Source: Limonium bicolor
Lineage: Eukaryota; Streptophyta; Magnoliopsida; Caryophyllales; Plumbaginaceae
Length of the DNA stretch: 64,000 nucleotides
Assembly (NCBI GenBank): GCA_023374045.1
Contig: CM041780.1
Span: 95,265,005 to 95,329,004 of the forward strand
Reading direction: 5' to 3'
Of the stretch, positions 1 to 9,948 are shown one piece after another. A model generated the notes under the pieces. It was not told the origin of the DNA. It saw only the letters and a program-made list of their open reading frames with translations, and ran no database searches. The number at the start of each line of letters is the position of its first letter. The stretch's first letter is position 1. The position numbers were made by a program, and so were the translations under genes.

Positions 1-1198
1 CCACTAATGACATGGAGGCTAAGTATGTCACCATCATCGAAGAGCTGAAAAGCAAAATCAATTCCCTTGAGGTTGGTCATCAGGAAAACATTTCAGGAAA
101 GATTGCTGACTCTAGGAACGAGCATGGCCACATCGAAGTTAACTCCATTGGGGCCCAGGGTACGCAAGGATTCGTAGGTGAAGCCTCCCCAGATCACCAG
201 CTAACTGCAGAACTCAAGAAGGCTCTGAAAAGGATCGAGCGCATGGAAAAGGCTAGCAAGCCGGCTGGTTTTGATTACTCCTCTATGGCATCGTACCCCG
301 AGGTTGATCTCCCCCCAAAGTTGAAGTTGCCCACACTTGCTCTATACAAGGGTTCCTCAGACCCGCAGGTCCATCTGGCGATGTTCGATAGGGAGATGTC
401 CATCCTCAGGTTGAATGACATGCAAAAGGCCAAGGTCTTTGCCCGTTACCTCGATGAAACACCTCAACGTTGGTATTTGACTCAGAGGATGAACACCAAA
501 ACCTATGAGGAGGTTTGTGGGGCTTTCTTGCACCATTTCGAGTATGCTAAAAATCTCGAAGTCACCAGGTCCGACCTTGCCAGCACTCGGCAGAGAGACA
601 GTGAACCAATGTCCGACTTCATCAAACGGTGGAGGATGAAGGCCGCTGCTATGCCTACAAAATGGATGAGCAAGAACAGATTCGAATGATTGTGGACAAT
701 ATGCAGAGACAATACAACAACGAGCTGAGTTGCACATACTTCCCTAATTTCGACATGCTGATGGGACAGGTAAGAATCATGGAAGAAAAGATTCACAAAG
801 GCGAGCTAAAGCTGGAACAACCCAAAGCCCAGGGTGTGAGTATCGAGACCTTTAAGTCAGGACCGGCCAAAACAGCTCAAGTTTCATACCAAGTGAGCAC
901 CATACAAAAACCCAGTGCTGTAAAGCAGAACATCAAGGCCTCACCCCGATCCAAGAGGTTCTCTACACCGAGACAGTTTACCGACATTGGCCGGCCTCTC
1001 AGTCAAGCACTCGTGAAGCTACAAGAGCTAGACCTACTACAGCCTCTCACACCTAGCCCTGGGATCACCCAAGCCGGGGAACATCTCCATCAATTCTGCC
1101 AGTTTCATCAACTACCAGGACACAGTACTGACGACTGCAGAACATTGAAGCACAAGATTGAGGACCTTATCGAGCAAGGACTCCAGTTTGTCGAGTAG
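1..1198 (+). pseudogene. gag: Gag of element A1, frameshifted
   Basis: This is the capsid/nucleocapsid polyprotein of a Gypsy-type element. Reading is open from the window edge to 689, then continues in another frame from about 650 to 1198; a one-base indel near 657 separates them. It matches the intact 419-residue Gag at 47975-49234 throughout, including the retrotransposon-gag core (LYKGSSDPQVHLAMFD, then RWYLTQ). It ends in a zinc knuckle of spacing CX2HX4HX4C (CQFHQLPGHSTDDC), followed by LKHKIEDLI. By comparison with that copy, roughly 20 N-terminal residues are outside the window; the first methionine at 12 is internal. Known for the family: Gag packages element RNA in cytoplasmic particles. 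This copy cannot make a full protein. Confidence 0.85.
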
Positions 1199-2310
1199 GC
1201 TAGTGTCTAGTTGCATTTTGCTTTCTCAATTTTTCTTTTCTATTTTGTAAGGGGTTTATGATATTTCCATTTTAATGAGGCTTAGATGTTCGAATTTCAG
1301 TCTCTTGTCTTTTCGATTTACAATCTCAAGAAAAAAATGTTTGTTCATTTTGCACCTTCAACCAAATCATCTTTCAAAACTAATGTTCATCTTCTGGCAA
1401 TTGAATAAAATGATTTGTCTTTTTGTTTCCAAAAGGATGAACATGTCCAACCAAACGCCACAGCTCACCCCTATGCATCCAAACAAACCACATACAAATG
1501 TTGTCATAAACCCTGGACTAATACTGGGGGCAATCTGAGTTTAAAGACCAACCACGATTATTTCTTTTGTTTAATTGTGTGAACAAGTCTCAGAGTGAGA
1601 ATTCACGAGAGTGTCTTGAGCGGAAAAACCATGAGTGAACGGGCGTGTCATTTTTACACGACTCCGGTGGGACCACATACGAAGGAAAATGTAAATGGCA
1701 TAACTCCGACCGAAGGAGATAATTTGTAAATTTACTCTTAGACCTGCGAAAAGTAACAAAGAACGGATACACAACTCAGGAATGACGAAGCACCTAGGTA
1801 CAGCACCACATAGCCAAAAGCTTGTAAACCCTGTCATTAAACCCTAGGCACCCCCGCTGAGCCTTTCATATATCCCTTTTCGATATTATGAACTCCACAA
1901 AATAACCCAGCCAACGATGAATGTCCGACCCGGTGACCAAAGGACGCGAGGAGTCCGACTCTCAAATAACGTTCTCATCAGTCCAAAGAAGCAACGCCGC
2001 TATCAGCATGACAAAGTGATCCGCAAATGGTCCCAGAGTGACACAGGATCCAAAAAGCTCACATCAAAACAGCTCTCGAAGCCCAAAACCGGGAGACACA
2101 AGAACCCCGAAGGCGAAGTCAAGAAAGGACAAAACAAAGAGGCAAACCCAAAGTGCCTCGAAGAAATCCAAATGACAAAGAGAAGAGAAATGGTGTAAAG
2201 GACAACTTCAAAAGTCCAAGTCCAGAAGCTCGAAAACAACGTCAACACAAAGCAGCTAGACGACTTCAAGACAAAGAAGATGAATCCGAGAGAAGACACA
2301 AGGTGCAGCT

Positions 2311-2613
2311 TTGGTCACCCATTTAGGCTCCACATACCTCAAATATCCCTCCATGATCCCGTCGTCTTTCATCACACCCTATGGCCACGTTATAAGCTCT
2401 GAAGACTTCCGACTTGATAGTTGTGTGTCCAATCACGTGAAAGTAACAGATCAAATGTGTAAATCCATCAAATATCAAATTCAATGGTCTAGAGGTTATG
2501 ACCATGAGCGAGAAATGAGTGCAAACACCAACCACGTTGAGTGTAGGATAGGAAGCACCACATCAAAGCATAAGCCTCGACCCTGTGAGGATGAGACTTG
2601 TTCGCACGTTTAA
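2311..2613 (+). other. 100-codon open frame shared by A1 and B
   Basis: An open frame of 100 codons beginning MVTHLGSTYLKYPSM has an equally long counterpart in B (46690-46992, minus strand) with about 11 amino-acid differences and no indel. The corresponding part of A2 (about 6870-7180) is interrupted. No domain is recognised and there is no membrane segment or motif. It sits far downstream of gag in the 3' non-coding region, so translation would need reinitiation or a separate transcript. It may simply be open by chance in two recent copies. Confidence 0.2.
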
Positions 2614-2630
2614 TCAAAGAAAATACTGGG

Positions 2631-2657
2631 GGCAATTGATCGTTCCGATCAATTGCC
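2631..2657 (+). other. Perfect stem-loop 1 of A1
   Basis: Arms ggcaattgatcg and cgatcaattgcc (12 bp) enclose the 3-base loop ttc. The 5' arm overlaps the purine-rich motif ctgggggcaat. B has the same structure at 46646-46672 with one base pair exchanged on both arms (T-A here, C-G there). A2 carries a decayed version at 7181-7207. Confidence 0.7.
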
Positions 2658-2696
2658 ATGAACTCTAGCTCAGATTGTCCTAAGGAAAATACTGGG

Positions 2697-2722
2697 GGCA
2701 ATTGTTGGTTCCAACAATTGCC
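2697..2722 (+). other. Perfect stem-loop 2 of A1
   Basis: Arms ggcaattgttgg and ccaacaattgcc (12 bp) enclose a 2-base loop, 39 bases after stem-loop 1. It is again fused to an upstream ctgggggcaat motif. The same hairpin is present in B at 46579-46604 with identical arms, and a degraded one lies in A2 at about 7251-7277. Confidence 0.7.
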
Positions 2723-2759
2723 ATGCCAACACCAATTGAAACCTAAAGCTTGAGCACCA

Positions 2760-2890
2760 CCATCCCACCACAGGCATAAGCCCTTACCACCACATCAAAC
2801 ACCACAAGCCCACATAAGCCCTTACCTTCACTTCATACACCACACAGGCCCACATAAGCCCTTACCTTCACATCATACACCATACCCCCC
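2760..2890 (+). repeat. Short ~40-bp tandem repeat (A1)
   Basis: Two to three imperfect units of about 40 bp contain caggcccacataagccctta. The same motif is expanded to five copies in A2 at 7340-7540. In B it is seen only as scattered variants around 46380-46560. Confidence 0.6.
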
Positions 2891-3177
2891 GACGGCATGT
2901 TCATCTTGTAGGAGATAAATTACAAGTCCGAAGTCTATAGTTAGGAGATGATAATTTCACTTTCCTTTTCACTAAACAAAATTTTCTTCAAACACTACCA
3001 CGTTTGGCACATTTTCCAACGATTTCTTGTTTTGGACAAGTTTCCTACATACACTTTGATTGTAATTTGACATGCACATCATCATAGCCACGTTTGGCAC
3101 TTTCATAATCAACTTTTCATGATCATTTGCATAAAGTTTACCTTGCATCCGTCTGCATGAAACTCCTCATCATAGAC
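2891..3177 (+). other. Unique 3' non-coding stretch of A1
   Basis: There is no reading frame or array. The motif ccacgtttggca occurs near 2999 and 3091 and again near 3872, and related gccatgtttggca/gccaagttcggca motifs flank the array in B (about 46140 and 46230). It probably belongs to the hypervariable 3' region. Confidence 0.4.
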
Positions 3178-3825
3178 TAGAGATACAGATTCTCACCCCG
3201 AGGATACAGATTCTTCAGAGATACAGATTCTCACCCCGAAGATACAGATTCTTCAGAGATACAGATTCTCGCCCCGGAGATACAGATTCTTCAGAGATAC
3301 AGATTCTCGCCCCAGAGATACAGATTCTTCAGAGATACAGATTCTCACCCCGAAGATACAGATTCTTCAGAGATACAGATTCTCACCCCGAAGATACAGA
3401 TTCTTCAGAGATACAGATTCTCGCCCCGGAGATACAGATTCTTCAGAGATACAGATTCTCACCCCGAAGATACAGATTCTTCAGAGATACAGATTCTCAC
3501 CCAAAGATACAGATTCTTCAGAGATACAGATTCTCGCCCCGGAGATACAGATTCTTCAGAGATAGATTCTCACCCCGAAGATACAGATTCTTCAGAGATA
3601 CAGATTCTCGCCCCGGAGATACAGATTCTTCAGAGATACAGATTCTCACCACGAAGATACAGATTCTTTAGAGATACAGATTCTCATCCATAGATACAGA
3701 CTCTTCAGGGATACAGATTCTCGCCCGTAGATTCAGATACAGATTCTCACCCGTAGATTCAGATACAGATTCTCACCACGAAGATGCAGATTCTTCACAG
3801 ATACAAATTCTCACCTGAGTAGAAG
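3178..3825 (+). repeat. 38-bp tandem array (A1)
   Basis: About 17 head-to-tail units are built from two half units, agatacagattcttcag and agatacagattctcacccc(ga), with a combined period near 38 bp. Units drift toward the 3' end (3680-3825). The array occupies the slot between the 40-bp repeats and the gtagtc repeats. The corresponding slot in A2 and B holds different, unrelated arrays. Confidence 0.9.
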
Positions 3826-4165
3826 AACTCACCCTCAAGCTTGTCATAAGTCTTACCCACTTCCTTAGCACCAGCCACGTTTGGCACTCTCAGTCCTTAA
3901 CCTTTTACACACACTTCGGAATAGGTTCCGGTCCCTAGATGCACCTAGGTCTTACAATTCATCATCACATTAAGCACATTTCACTCATTATAGGTAGTCA
4001 ACGCCTTAGAATAACTTGACATCATTTTCATCGTTTAGGTAGTCAACGCCTTAGAATCGCTTGACATTACTTCATCTTATAGGTAGTCAACGCCTTAGAA
4101 TCGCTTGACATCTTCTCATTCTCACTCATAGGTAGTCGGCGCCTTAGAATAGCTCGACGCAATCT
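3826..4165 (+). repeat. gtagtcaacgcc repeats (A1)
   Basis: From 3990 there are four units of about 45-49 bp starting aggtagtcaacgccttagaa. The same unit recurs in A2 (8400-8600) and B (45060-45340), so unlike the upstream array it is shared by the family. 3826-3989 shows no further feature. Confidence 0.8.
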
Positions 4166-4243
4166 GCATATAGGGCCTTTTAAGATCCAAAATTTTAGGG
4201 TATCACTCAGGCATCAACTAGTCTTTTCATCTTCATTACAAAG

Positions 4244-4264
4244 CCTAGTTGACGGGGGGCAATC
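4244..4264 (+). promoter_or_regulatory. Polypurine tract of A1
   Basis: The sequence gttgacggggggcaatc directly precedes the LTR start tgttataccc. The same tract is present at the mirrored position in B (44955-44975). This is the expected primer for plus-strand DNA synthesis. Confidence 0.75.
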
Positions 4265-5035
4265 TGTTATACCCAAAATTTCAACCCCCCCCGGAGTGGT
4301 CTCTAAGGCATACGTGTTACAAAGGGCAAAGTGGTCAAAATGCACCAATGCAGGATTTTCCAAGGACATTATCGGGGTTTCTATTTTCATATGACTTGTT
4401 CATTATCTCCAAACACTTCCAAATATCATAGTCATTATGAAAGGTATTTCATGATTTTCTGATAATATTTATTCTGGAAATTTAGCTTTTAATTCATATT
4501 ATAAGCTAATTTCTTTAATTAACACATGAAATAACCTCAAAATAGAAATAATAAAAGGTTTCCAAAATTAAAATAAAATTGTCACATGGTTAGAATGACT
4601 ACATACAGTCATAAACCTGAAATTATTTTATTTGGAACCTTATCCCAAATTTAAAGAGAAAAATTCAATCATTTTTGCAATTTTCTCTCTCCTCCAGAAA
4701 ATACCGAAATCGAAACAAAATGTCATGCAATTTTAACACAACATAGAGGATGATTTTTAGAGACTAATGCCGTTGGAATTTCGTTATTTCGACTTTCCTA
4801 TAATTAGTTATGAATTATGAGAGATTCCATATTGTGCGATTTTTATCTAATCGATTATTTATCAAACTAATCCGATTCCAACTCTCAAAATTCTTAAAAA
4901 TGATTCTTTACCTTCAGTTAAATTTTCATAATTTTTATCGGCTTGCAACATATTCTAAAAAATCAGATTCCCTTAGAGCACAAAATCAGTCTTTTAGATA
5001 AAGATCTTGCTCTATCAATTTGACCATGCTATTTC

Positions 5036-5044
5036 TATAAAAGG
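5036..5044 (+). promoter_or_regulatory. LTR TATA box (A1)
   Basis: TATAAAAGG occurs about 770 bp into the LTR. The equivalent site is TATATAAA at 9219 in A2 and TATATAAGG at 51713-51721 (minus) in B. It is the likely start region of element transcription. Confidence 0.55.
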
Positions 5045-5753
5045 ACCCCCCAAGAACGAACTAGGGCAAAAGGGAGAACACCTCCAAAGTCAGAGAACAC
5101 AGCCACGAACCTTCTTCCCACGTTTTTACACTTCCAAGCCTCAAATCAATACCGAAACACTGCAGAAATCACCCCAAAATCACCAAAAACTCATCCTTTC
5201 TTTTCCTATTGAACTTCCAAGCACCCAAAACACCACAAAATCAGAAGCAAACCGTCCTTAATCATACAAGGAAGAAGAAATCAGAAACTCGGGTCAAAGT
5301 TGAACCAGATCGGCTACCAACGACGTGTTCGAAGTTTCCCGACGTGAAGGAACAACCAAATCCCGAAGCCAAAACAGGTTAGAATTCGAATTCTTTAACT
5401 ACACTGATCACAATACGCTTCTGGTTGAAATTCCTATTCGAACTAACTTTTCTTTGCTTCTGAATTAAGGTTTGTTTGCGTTTCTGTCCACTAACTTGTT
5501 CAATAAGTTTCGTCCTTAATTCGTAGTCAATTGAAAACTTTTGATCACTAACATGTTTAGAATCTTTCTGGCTACGTACCCATAAATTTTGAGCCAAAAA
5601 CACCGCCGGGAACAGCCTCAACGCCGCCATCCGAGGTCGGTCCGCACCCACGGACGCTATGTCCGGGGTCCCGGACGCTCTGTCCGAAAGCCGGACGCCC
5701 CCGGATGGTGGCGGGATATTTTTATTTTCAAAATTTAGGGTTTTATAAAACAT

Positions 5754-5790
5754 GTCCGGGCCCACGGACGTCCTGTCCGTGGCCCCGGAC
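5754..5790 (+). other. Long GTCCG dyad in LTR (A1)
   Basis: Sixteen-base arms starting gtccggg and ending ccccggac are complementary except for one pair, around a 5-base centre. Further GTCCG/CGGAC motifs occupy 5636-5890. The dyad recurs in the other LTRs of the family. Confidence 0.65.
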
Positions 5791-5985
5791 TTTTCAAAAT
5801 CTCATTTCTGTTTAAATTTGACTTTTCTGTGTAATTAGGTTAACTGGGGTCCGTGGTTTCGGACATTAGGTCCGTGGCTACGGACGGAAACAAAATTCGA
5901 CCTAATTCTGCCTCCGAAACCCTAGTTTAGGTAATTTTAATTTCCACTTTAATTTTCTGTCAAAAAATGCTAAAAAACCAAAAAT

Positions 5986-7339
5986 GAGTCACTCAACGGT
6001 CACCTCATCACCACTCACCACCATCATTTACCATCACACATGTAATCACCCTCCATAAATAACTTGGACTTTCAAAGGTTTGTTAAATAAACCCCACAAC
6101 AATACTGGGGGCAATCTGAGTTAAGGAACGATAATGTTTATTTATTTTGTTTAAACGTGCAAACAAGTCTTTGAGTGTACGTCTCGCGAGAGTGCCTTGA
6201 GTGGTAAAACCATGAGTCAAAGAGCATGTCATTTTTACATGACCCCGGAAAGATCACATTCAAAGGTAAGGTAAATGACATAACTCCGACCGAAGGAGAT
6301 AATTTCTAGATTTATGCTTAACCTATGAAAAGTAACAAAGAACGGATACACAATTATTAGGGATGACGAAGCACCTAGGTACAGCACCACACAACCAAAA
6401 GCTTGTGAACCCTGACATTATACCCTAGGCACCCCCGCTAAGCTTTTCACATACGTCCTCTTTTACAACGCTACAAACTCCACAAAACAAGCCAGCCAAT
6501 GATGAATAACCGACCCGGTGACAAAAGGGAGCAAGGAGCCCGACTTCCGAACAGCAACTTCACAAGTCCAAAGAAGCGATAGTACTACCAGCATGACGAG
6601 ATGATTCGTAAATGGTCCCAAAGTGACACAGGATCCAAATGAGCTCACATCAAAAGCAGCTCTCAAAGTTCAAAACCGGGAAACACAAGAACCCGAGGAG
6701 AAAGAGATTCAAAGAAGGGCAAATCAAAAAGCCTCGAAGAAATCAAAATTGGAAGAACGAAGGTGCAAGGAACACCCAAAAAGTCCCAATCGAAGTCATC
6801 ACGAAGTAGCCCAAACGACTCCAAAACAAAGAAGGCAAGTCTGAAAGACGGTGCAAGTTGCAGCTTTGGTCACCTTTATAGCTCCACACATCCCAAACAT
6901 CCCCTCATGGTCCAGTTGTCACCACACCCCATAGCCACGTTATAAGCTCAAAAGACTTCCGACTTAGTAGTTGTGAATCCAATCACGTGAAAGTAACAGG
7001 TTGAACGTGTAAATCCAACAAAATGTTAAATTCAATGGTTGAGATGTTTTGTCCAAAGGAGGACACGAATGCAAACATTAAACACTTTGAGTGTAGGATA
7101 GAAAGCACCACATCAAGATAAACCCTGACCTTGTGAGAGTAAGACTTGTTTTTGCGCAATTAATCAAAGAAAATACTAGGGGCAATCGATCGTTCCGATT
7201 GATTACCATAAAATCCTAAAAACTCAGATCGCCTTAAGGAAAAATACTATGGCCAATTGTTGGTCCCAACGATTATAACAACGACACCGATGGAGGCCCA
7301 AAAACCCGAAACCCAAAGGTTTAAAACCCTCTCATATCA
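5986..7339 (+). other. 3' non-coding block of A2
   Basis: It is homologous to 1500-2760. It includes aatactgggggcaatctgag near 6103, the caccta/accctaggcacccccgct block near 6370-6440, and decayed stem-loops at 7181-7207 and about 7251. The short frames here (for example 6623-6844) do not match between copies and are not called as genes. Confidence 0.6.
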
Positions 7340-7540
7340 CTCAGGCCCGTCCTAAGCCCTACCTCCACATTCAAACATCCTCAGGCCCCTCCTAAGCCCT
7401 ACCTCCACATTCAAACATCCACAGGCCCGTCCTAAGCCCTACCTTCACATCAAAATTCACTCAGGCCCGTCTAAGCCCTACCTCCACTTCGAATTTCCAC
7501 AGGCCCGTCTTAAACCCTACCATCTCCAGGTTTGACATAA
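7340..7540 (+). repeat. 40-bp tandem array (A2)
   Basis: Five units of 40 bp starting tcaggcccgtcctaagccct lie at 7341, 7381, 7421, 7461 and 7499. It is the expanded version of the A1 repeat at 2760-2890. Confidence 0.85.
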
Positions 7541-7607
7541 ACCCTAATCTTTCTACATTTAGACCCATCATACATTTCACTCACTTTCACTTAGATACTA
7601 CCTTTAG

Positions 7608-8065
7608 GCTCATCATAAGACCTAGTTGCATTCCTTTAGGCTCATCATAAGACCTAGAACCATCCTTTAGGCTTATCATAAGACCTAGATCCAACCTTTA
7701 GGCTCGTCATAAGACCTAAAACCATCCTTTAGGCTCATCATAAGACCTAGTTCCAACCTTTAGGCTCGTCATAAGACCTAGAACCATCCCTTAGGCTCGT
7801 CATAAGACCTAGTTGCATTCCTTTAGGCTCGTCATAAGACCTAGAACCATCCTTTAGGCTCGTCATAAGACCTAGATCCAACCTTTAGGCTCGTTATAAG
7901 ACCTAGAACCATCCCTTAGGCTCGTCATAAGACCTAGTTGCATTCCTTCAGGCTCGTAATAAGATCCTTTAGCTTACCCACTCTCATCAAACACATTGCA
8001 TTCATCTCATCCATATAGGCTCGTCATAAGACCTAATTGCATTATTCAGGCGTGTAACAAGACCT
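7608..8065 (+). repeat. 31-bp tandem array (A2)
   Basis: More than a dozen units of about 31 bp contain taggctcgtcataagaccta. The array is in the same slot as the 38-bp array of A1 and the ggtctcgcactga array of B but unrelated to both. Confidence 0.9.
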
Positions 8066-8400
8066 GGCGACAAAAAAGTTGGCGAGGTGATGGCAATAAA
8101 TCCTCCTGTAGTTATGTCATCTTATTTGGGATCAATGATGGTGGGCGAAGCAATAAGTCCCCAGGGTTTTTACCAGGAGTTATCCCTACACACACAGCTT
8201 GGGGGGGCGACGACAATAAGTCCACATTGGGTCCAGCCAGAGCATTGGTATGGTTTTGGTCCCCAGAAGCATCCGAGCATCATCAGCATCATCAGCATTG
8301 TCAGCATCATCAACATCATCAGCATCATCAGCATCATCAATACATCATCATCATTAGCATTTCAACATCCTTGCATTTGCATACCACCCAGTTTTCACTT
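8066..8400 (+). repeat. Non-coding stretch with CAT/CAG trinucleotide run (A2)
   Basis: 8276-8345 is a run of catcatcag-type triplets. Its inverted counterpart lies in B at 45390-45470. The histidine- or isoleucine-rich frames across it are products of the triplet run. 8070-8260 has motifs such as ggcaataaatcc that recur as ggggacttattgcc in B. Confidence 0.75.
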
Positions 8401-8600
8401 TTTAGGTTGTCAACGCCTTAAATCGCTTGACATTGCTTTATTTCACTTTACTTATAGGTAGTCAGCACCTTAGAATCGCTTGACATCCTCTCAATTGCAC
8501 ATCTTAGGTTGTTGACGCCTTAGAATCGCTTGACATTACTCCATTTCACTTATAGGTAGTCAGCACCTTAGAATAGCTCGACACGACTTGTTAGTCTCCA
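8400..8600 (+). repeat. gtagtca repeats (A2)
   Basis: Four units contain cgccttagaatcgcttgacat and are homologous to 3990-4165 and 45060-45340. They are followed by a polypurine-like tract (gttgatagggggcaat, about 8686-8702) before the LTR. Confidence 0.75.
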
Positions 8601-9218
8601 ATGGCACGCAGGGTCTGTTCATTATCCAAAATTTTGGGGCATCACTCAAGCATCAACCAGACTTTTCATATTCATTACAAAGTCTAGTTGATAGGGGGCA
8701 ATTTTTTATACCCAAAATTTTGACCCCCCTGGCTAGGGACTGTAAGGCTTTGGTGTTGTGAGAGGTACTTCAATCAAGTCACGAGGGACTTCGGCTTGAT
8801 CGGCGCATTCCAGGACATGGGGAGCAGTTTCGTCATCGTCAGGGGCATTTTCCTAATTTTTCAAGGCTCCTAAGACCTCCTATAGGCTTCCGCTCTCCTC
8901 TAAATGATGCTCAAATCAGCTTGAAATGTTTTGAAATTTTAACCCATGATAGAGGATGACATTTTAAGCATGATGGCGTTGGAATTTTGATTTTTCGAAT
9001 TTCCAATAATTTTCTAGCAATTTTTGATTGAATCTGACGAGAAATTAAATTTAAAAATATATCAACATTTAAAAAATTCGATTCCACTTCAGAAAAATCA
9101 TAATTGCCATCCTTGACTCGTGGTTAAAATTTCACAGCAATATTCCTTTGGGAAGTCACTTAATTAAAATGCCAAAAAATCTTACTTTTACTAGATTTTC
9201 TTTATCTTTAAGAAAGTT

Positions 9219-9226
9219 TATATAAA
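9219..9226 (+). promoter_or_regulatory. LTR TATA box (A2)
   Basis: TATATAAA occurs at the position equivalent to the A1 and B LTR TATA boxes. Confidence 0.5.
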
Positions 9227-9911
9227 GGGATAGATCTTTTGATAAAAGGGGAATCTCATAAGTTCAAGAACCCTAGGAAGTCAGAAAGCACTGCCTCCTC
9301 TCTCTCTCTCACGTTTTTCAATACCCCTACCCGAATCATACCAAAAATCCCCCGAAATCATCATCTAAACACGTTTTTCAATTCCCAACGCATCAAACAA
9401 CCTTCAAAACGTGAAGAACACCACCAACAATCAACACCAGATGCTCGGGTCGAACTCAATCCAGAACCGGCATCATCGGAGCCTCCGAAGAATCCCAACG
9501 TGAAGGATCATCTAGAATTTGAAGGTAAAATAGGTTATAATTCTACTTTGCTAACTCCCCACAACCTTATTAACTCTCTGTTAAATTTTGGGCTCAAACC
9601 AACCCTTTTCGGCTTCTGTATTGCTAATTGCTTTTGTTTCTACATAGTTACTTGTTTGTCAAGTTTCGTGCATAATTAGATTTCAAACTGCAATCTTTCA
9701 ATTACTAACGTATTGTATACCTTTCAGGCTACACGTACATAATTTTTTAGCCGAAAACACCGTCGGGAACCACCAGAAAACCCTTGTCCATGGGTGGTCC
9801 GGGATCTCGGACCTATGGTCCTGGACCACGGATGGGTTGTCCATGGCAACGGATACCCACGGACTGCGGCGGAATTTTAAAATTTTAAAAATTTAGGTTT
9901 TGCTAAACTAT

Positions 9912-9948
9912 GTCCGGGCCTACGGACACCCTGTCCGTGGCCCCAGAC
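9912..9948 (+). other. Long GTCCG dyad in LTR (A2)
   Basis: This is the same dyad as at 5754-5790, with a few arm mismatches. It starts gtccgggcc and ends ccccagac. Confidence 0.55.

Larger units (their letters stand above)
1199..2760 (+). other. Conserved 3' non-coding block of A1
   Basis: No conserved long reading frame follows gag. Blocks here recur in A2 (about 6100-7280) and, inverted, in B (about 46570-47620). Examples are a block around gagagtgtcttgag, one around gaagcacctaggtacagc, and three copies of ctgggggcaat (near 1525, 2626 and 2691) that resemble the true polypurine tract before the LTR. The last two copies form the 5' arms of stem-loops. The conservation of this block contrasts with the unrelated tandem arrays that follow. 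Confidence 0.7.
1..5985 (+). mobile_element. Gag-only Ogre/Tat-like LTR element, copy A1 (5' end outside window)
   Basis: The segment runs gag, long 3' non-coding region, polypurine tract, then an LTR that starts at 4265 with tgttataccc. The same order is found in inverted orientation in the complete element at 43187-52224, which fixes the family and orientation. There is no protease, reverse transcriptase or integrase reading frame between gag and the LTR. The LTR stops short at about 5985, where homology to the full LTRs ends and sequence like the internal 3' region resumes. The 5' LTR and primer site lie before the window. Assignment to Ogre/Tat rests on the Gag motifs and on the primer site of the related copy; it is inference from family knowledge. 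Confidence 0.75.
4265..5985 (+). repeat. Truncated LTR of A1
   Basis: It starts TGTTATACCC like the B LTRs (read on the minus strand) and matches the A2 LTR through the region ending tttctgtcaaaaaatgc. It then loses the last roughly 470 bp, including the expected terminus cgaggctcaca. It holds a TATA box and the GTCCG dyad cluster. Open frames inside it (for example 5007-5261) are not conserved as protein and are not called. Confidence 0.8.

Noticed and set aside
1917..2198. 93-codon Lys/Gln-rich frame in A1
   Set aside because: The corresponding segment of B is interrupted by stops, so it is not conserved.
3178..3825. CRISPR-like regular repeats
   Set aside because: Units are contiguous with no unique spacers, they lie in a plant retroelement, and no associated genes exist.
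7996..8461. His- and Ile-rich frames
   Set aside because: They are driven by the CAT/CAG trinucleotide run and are not conserved in the other copies.
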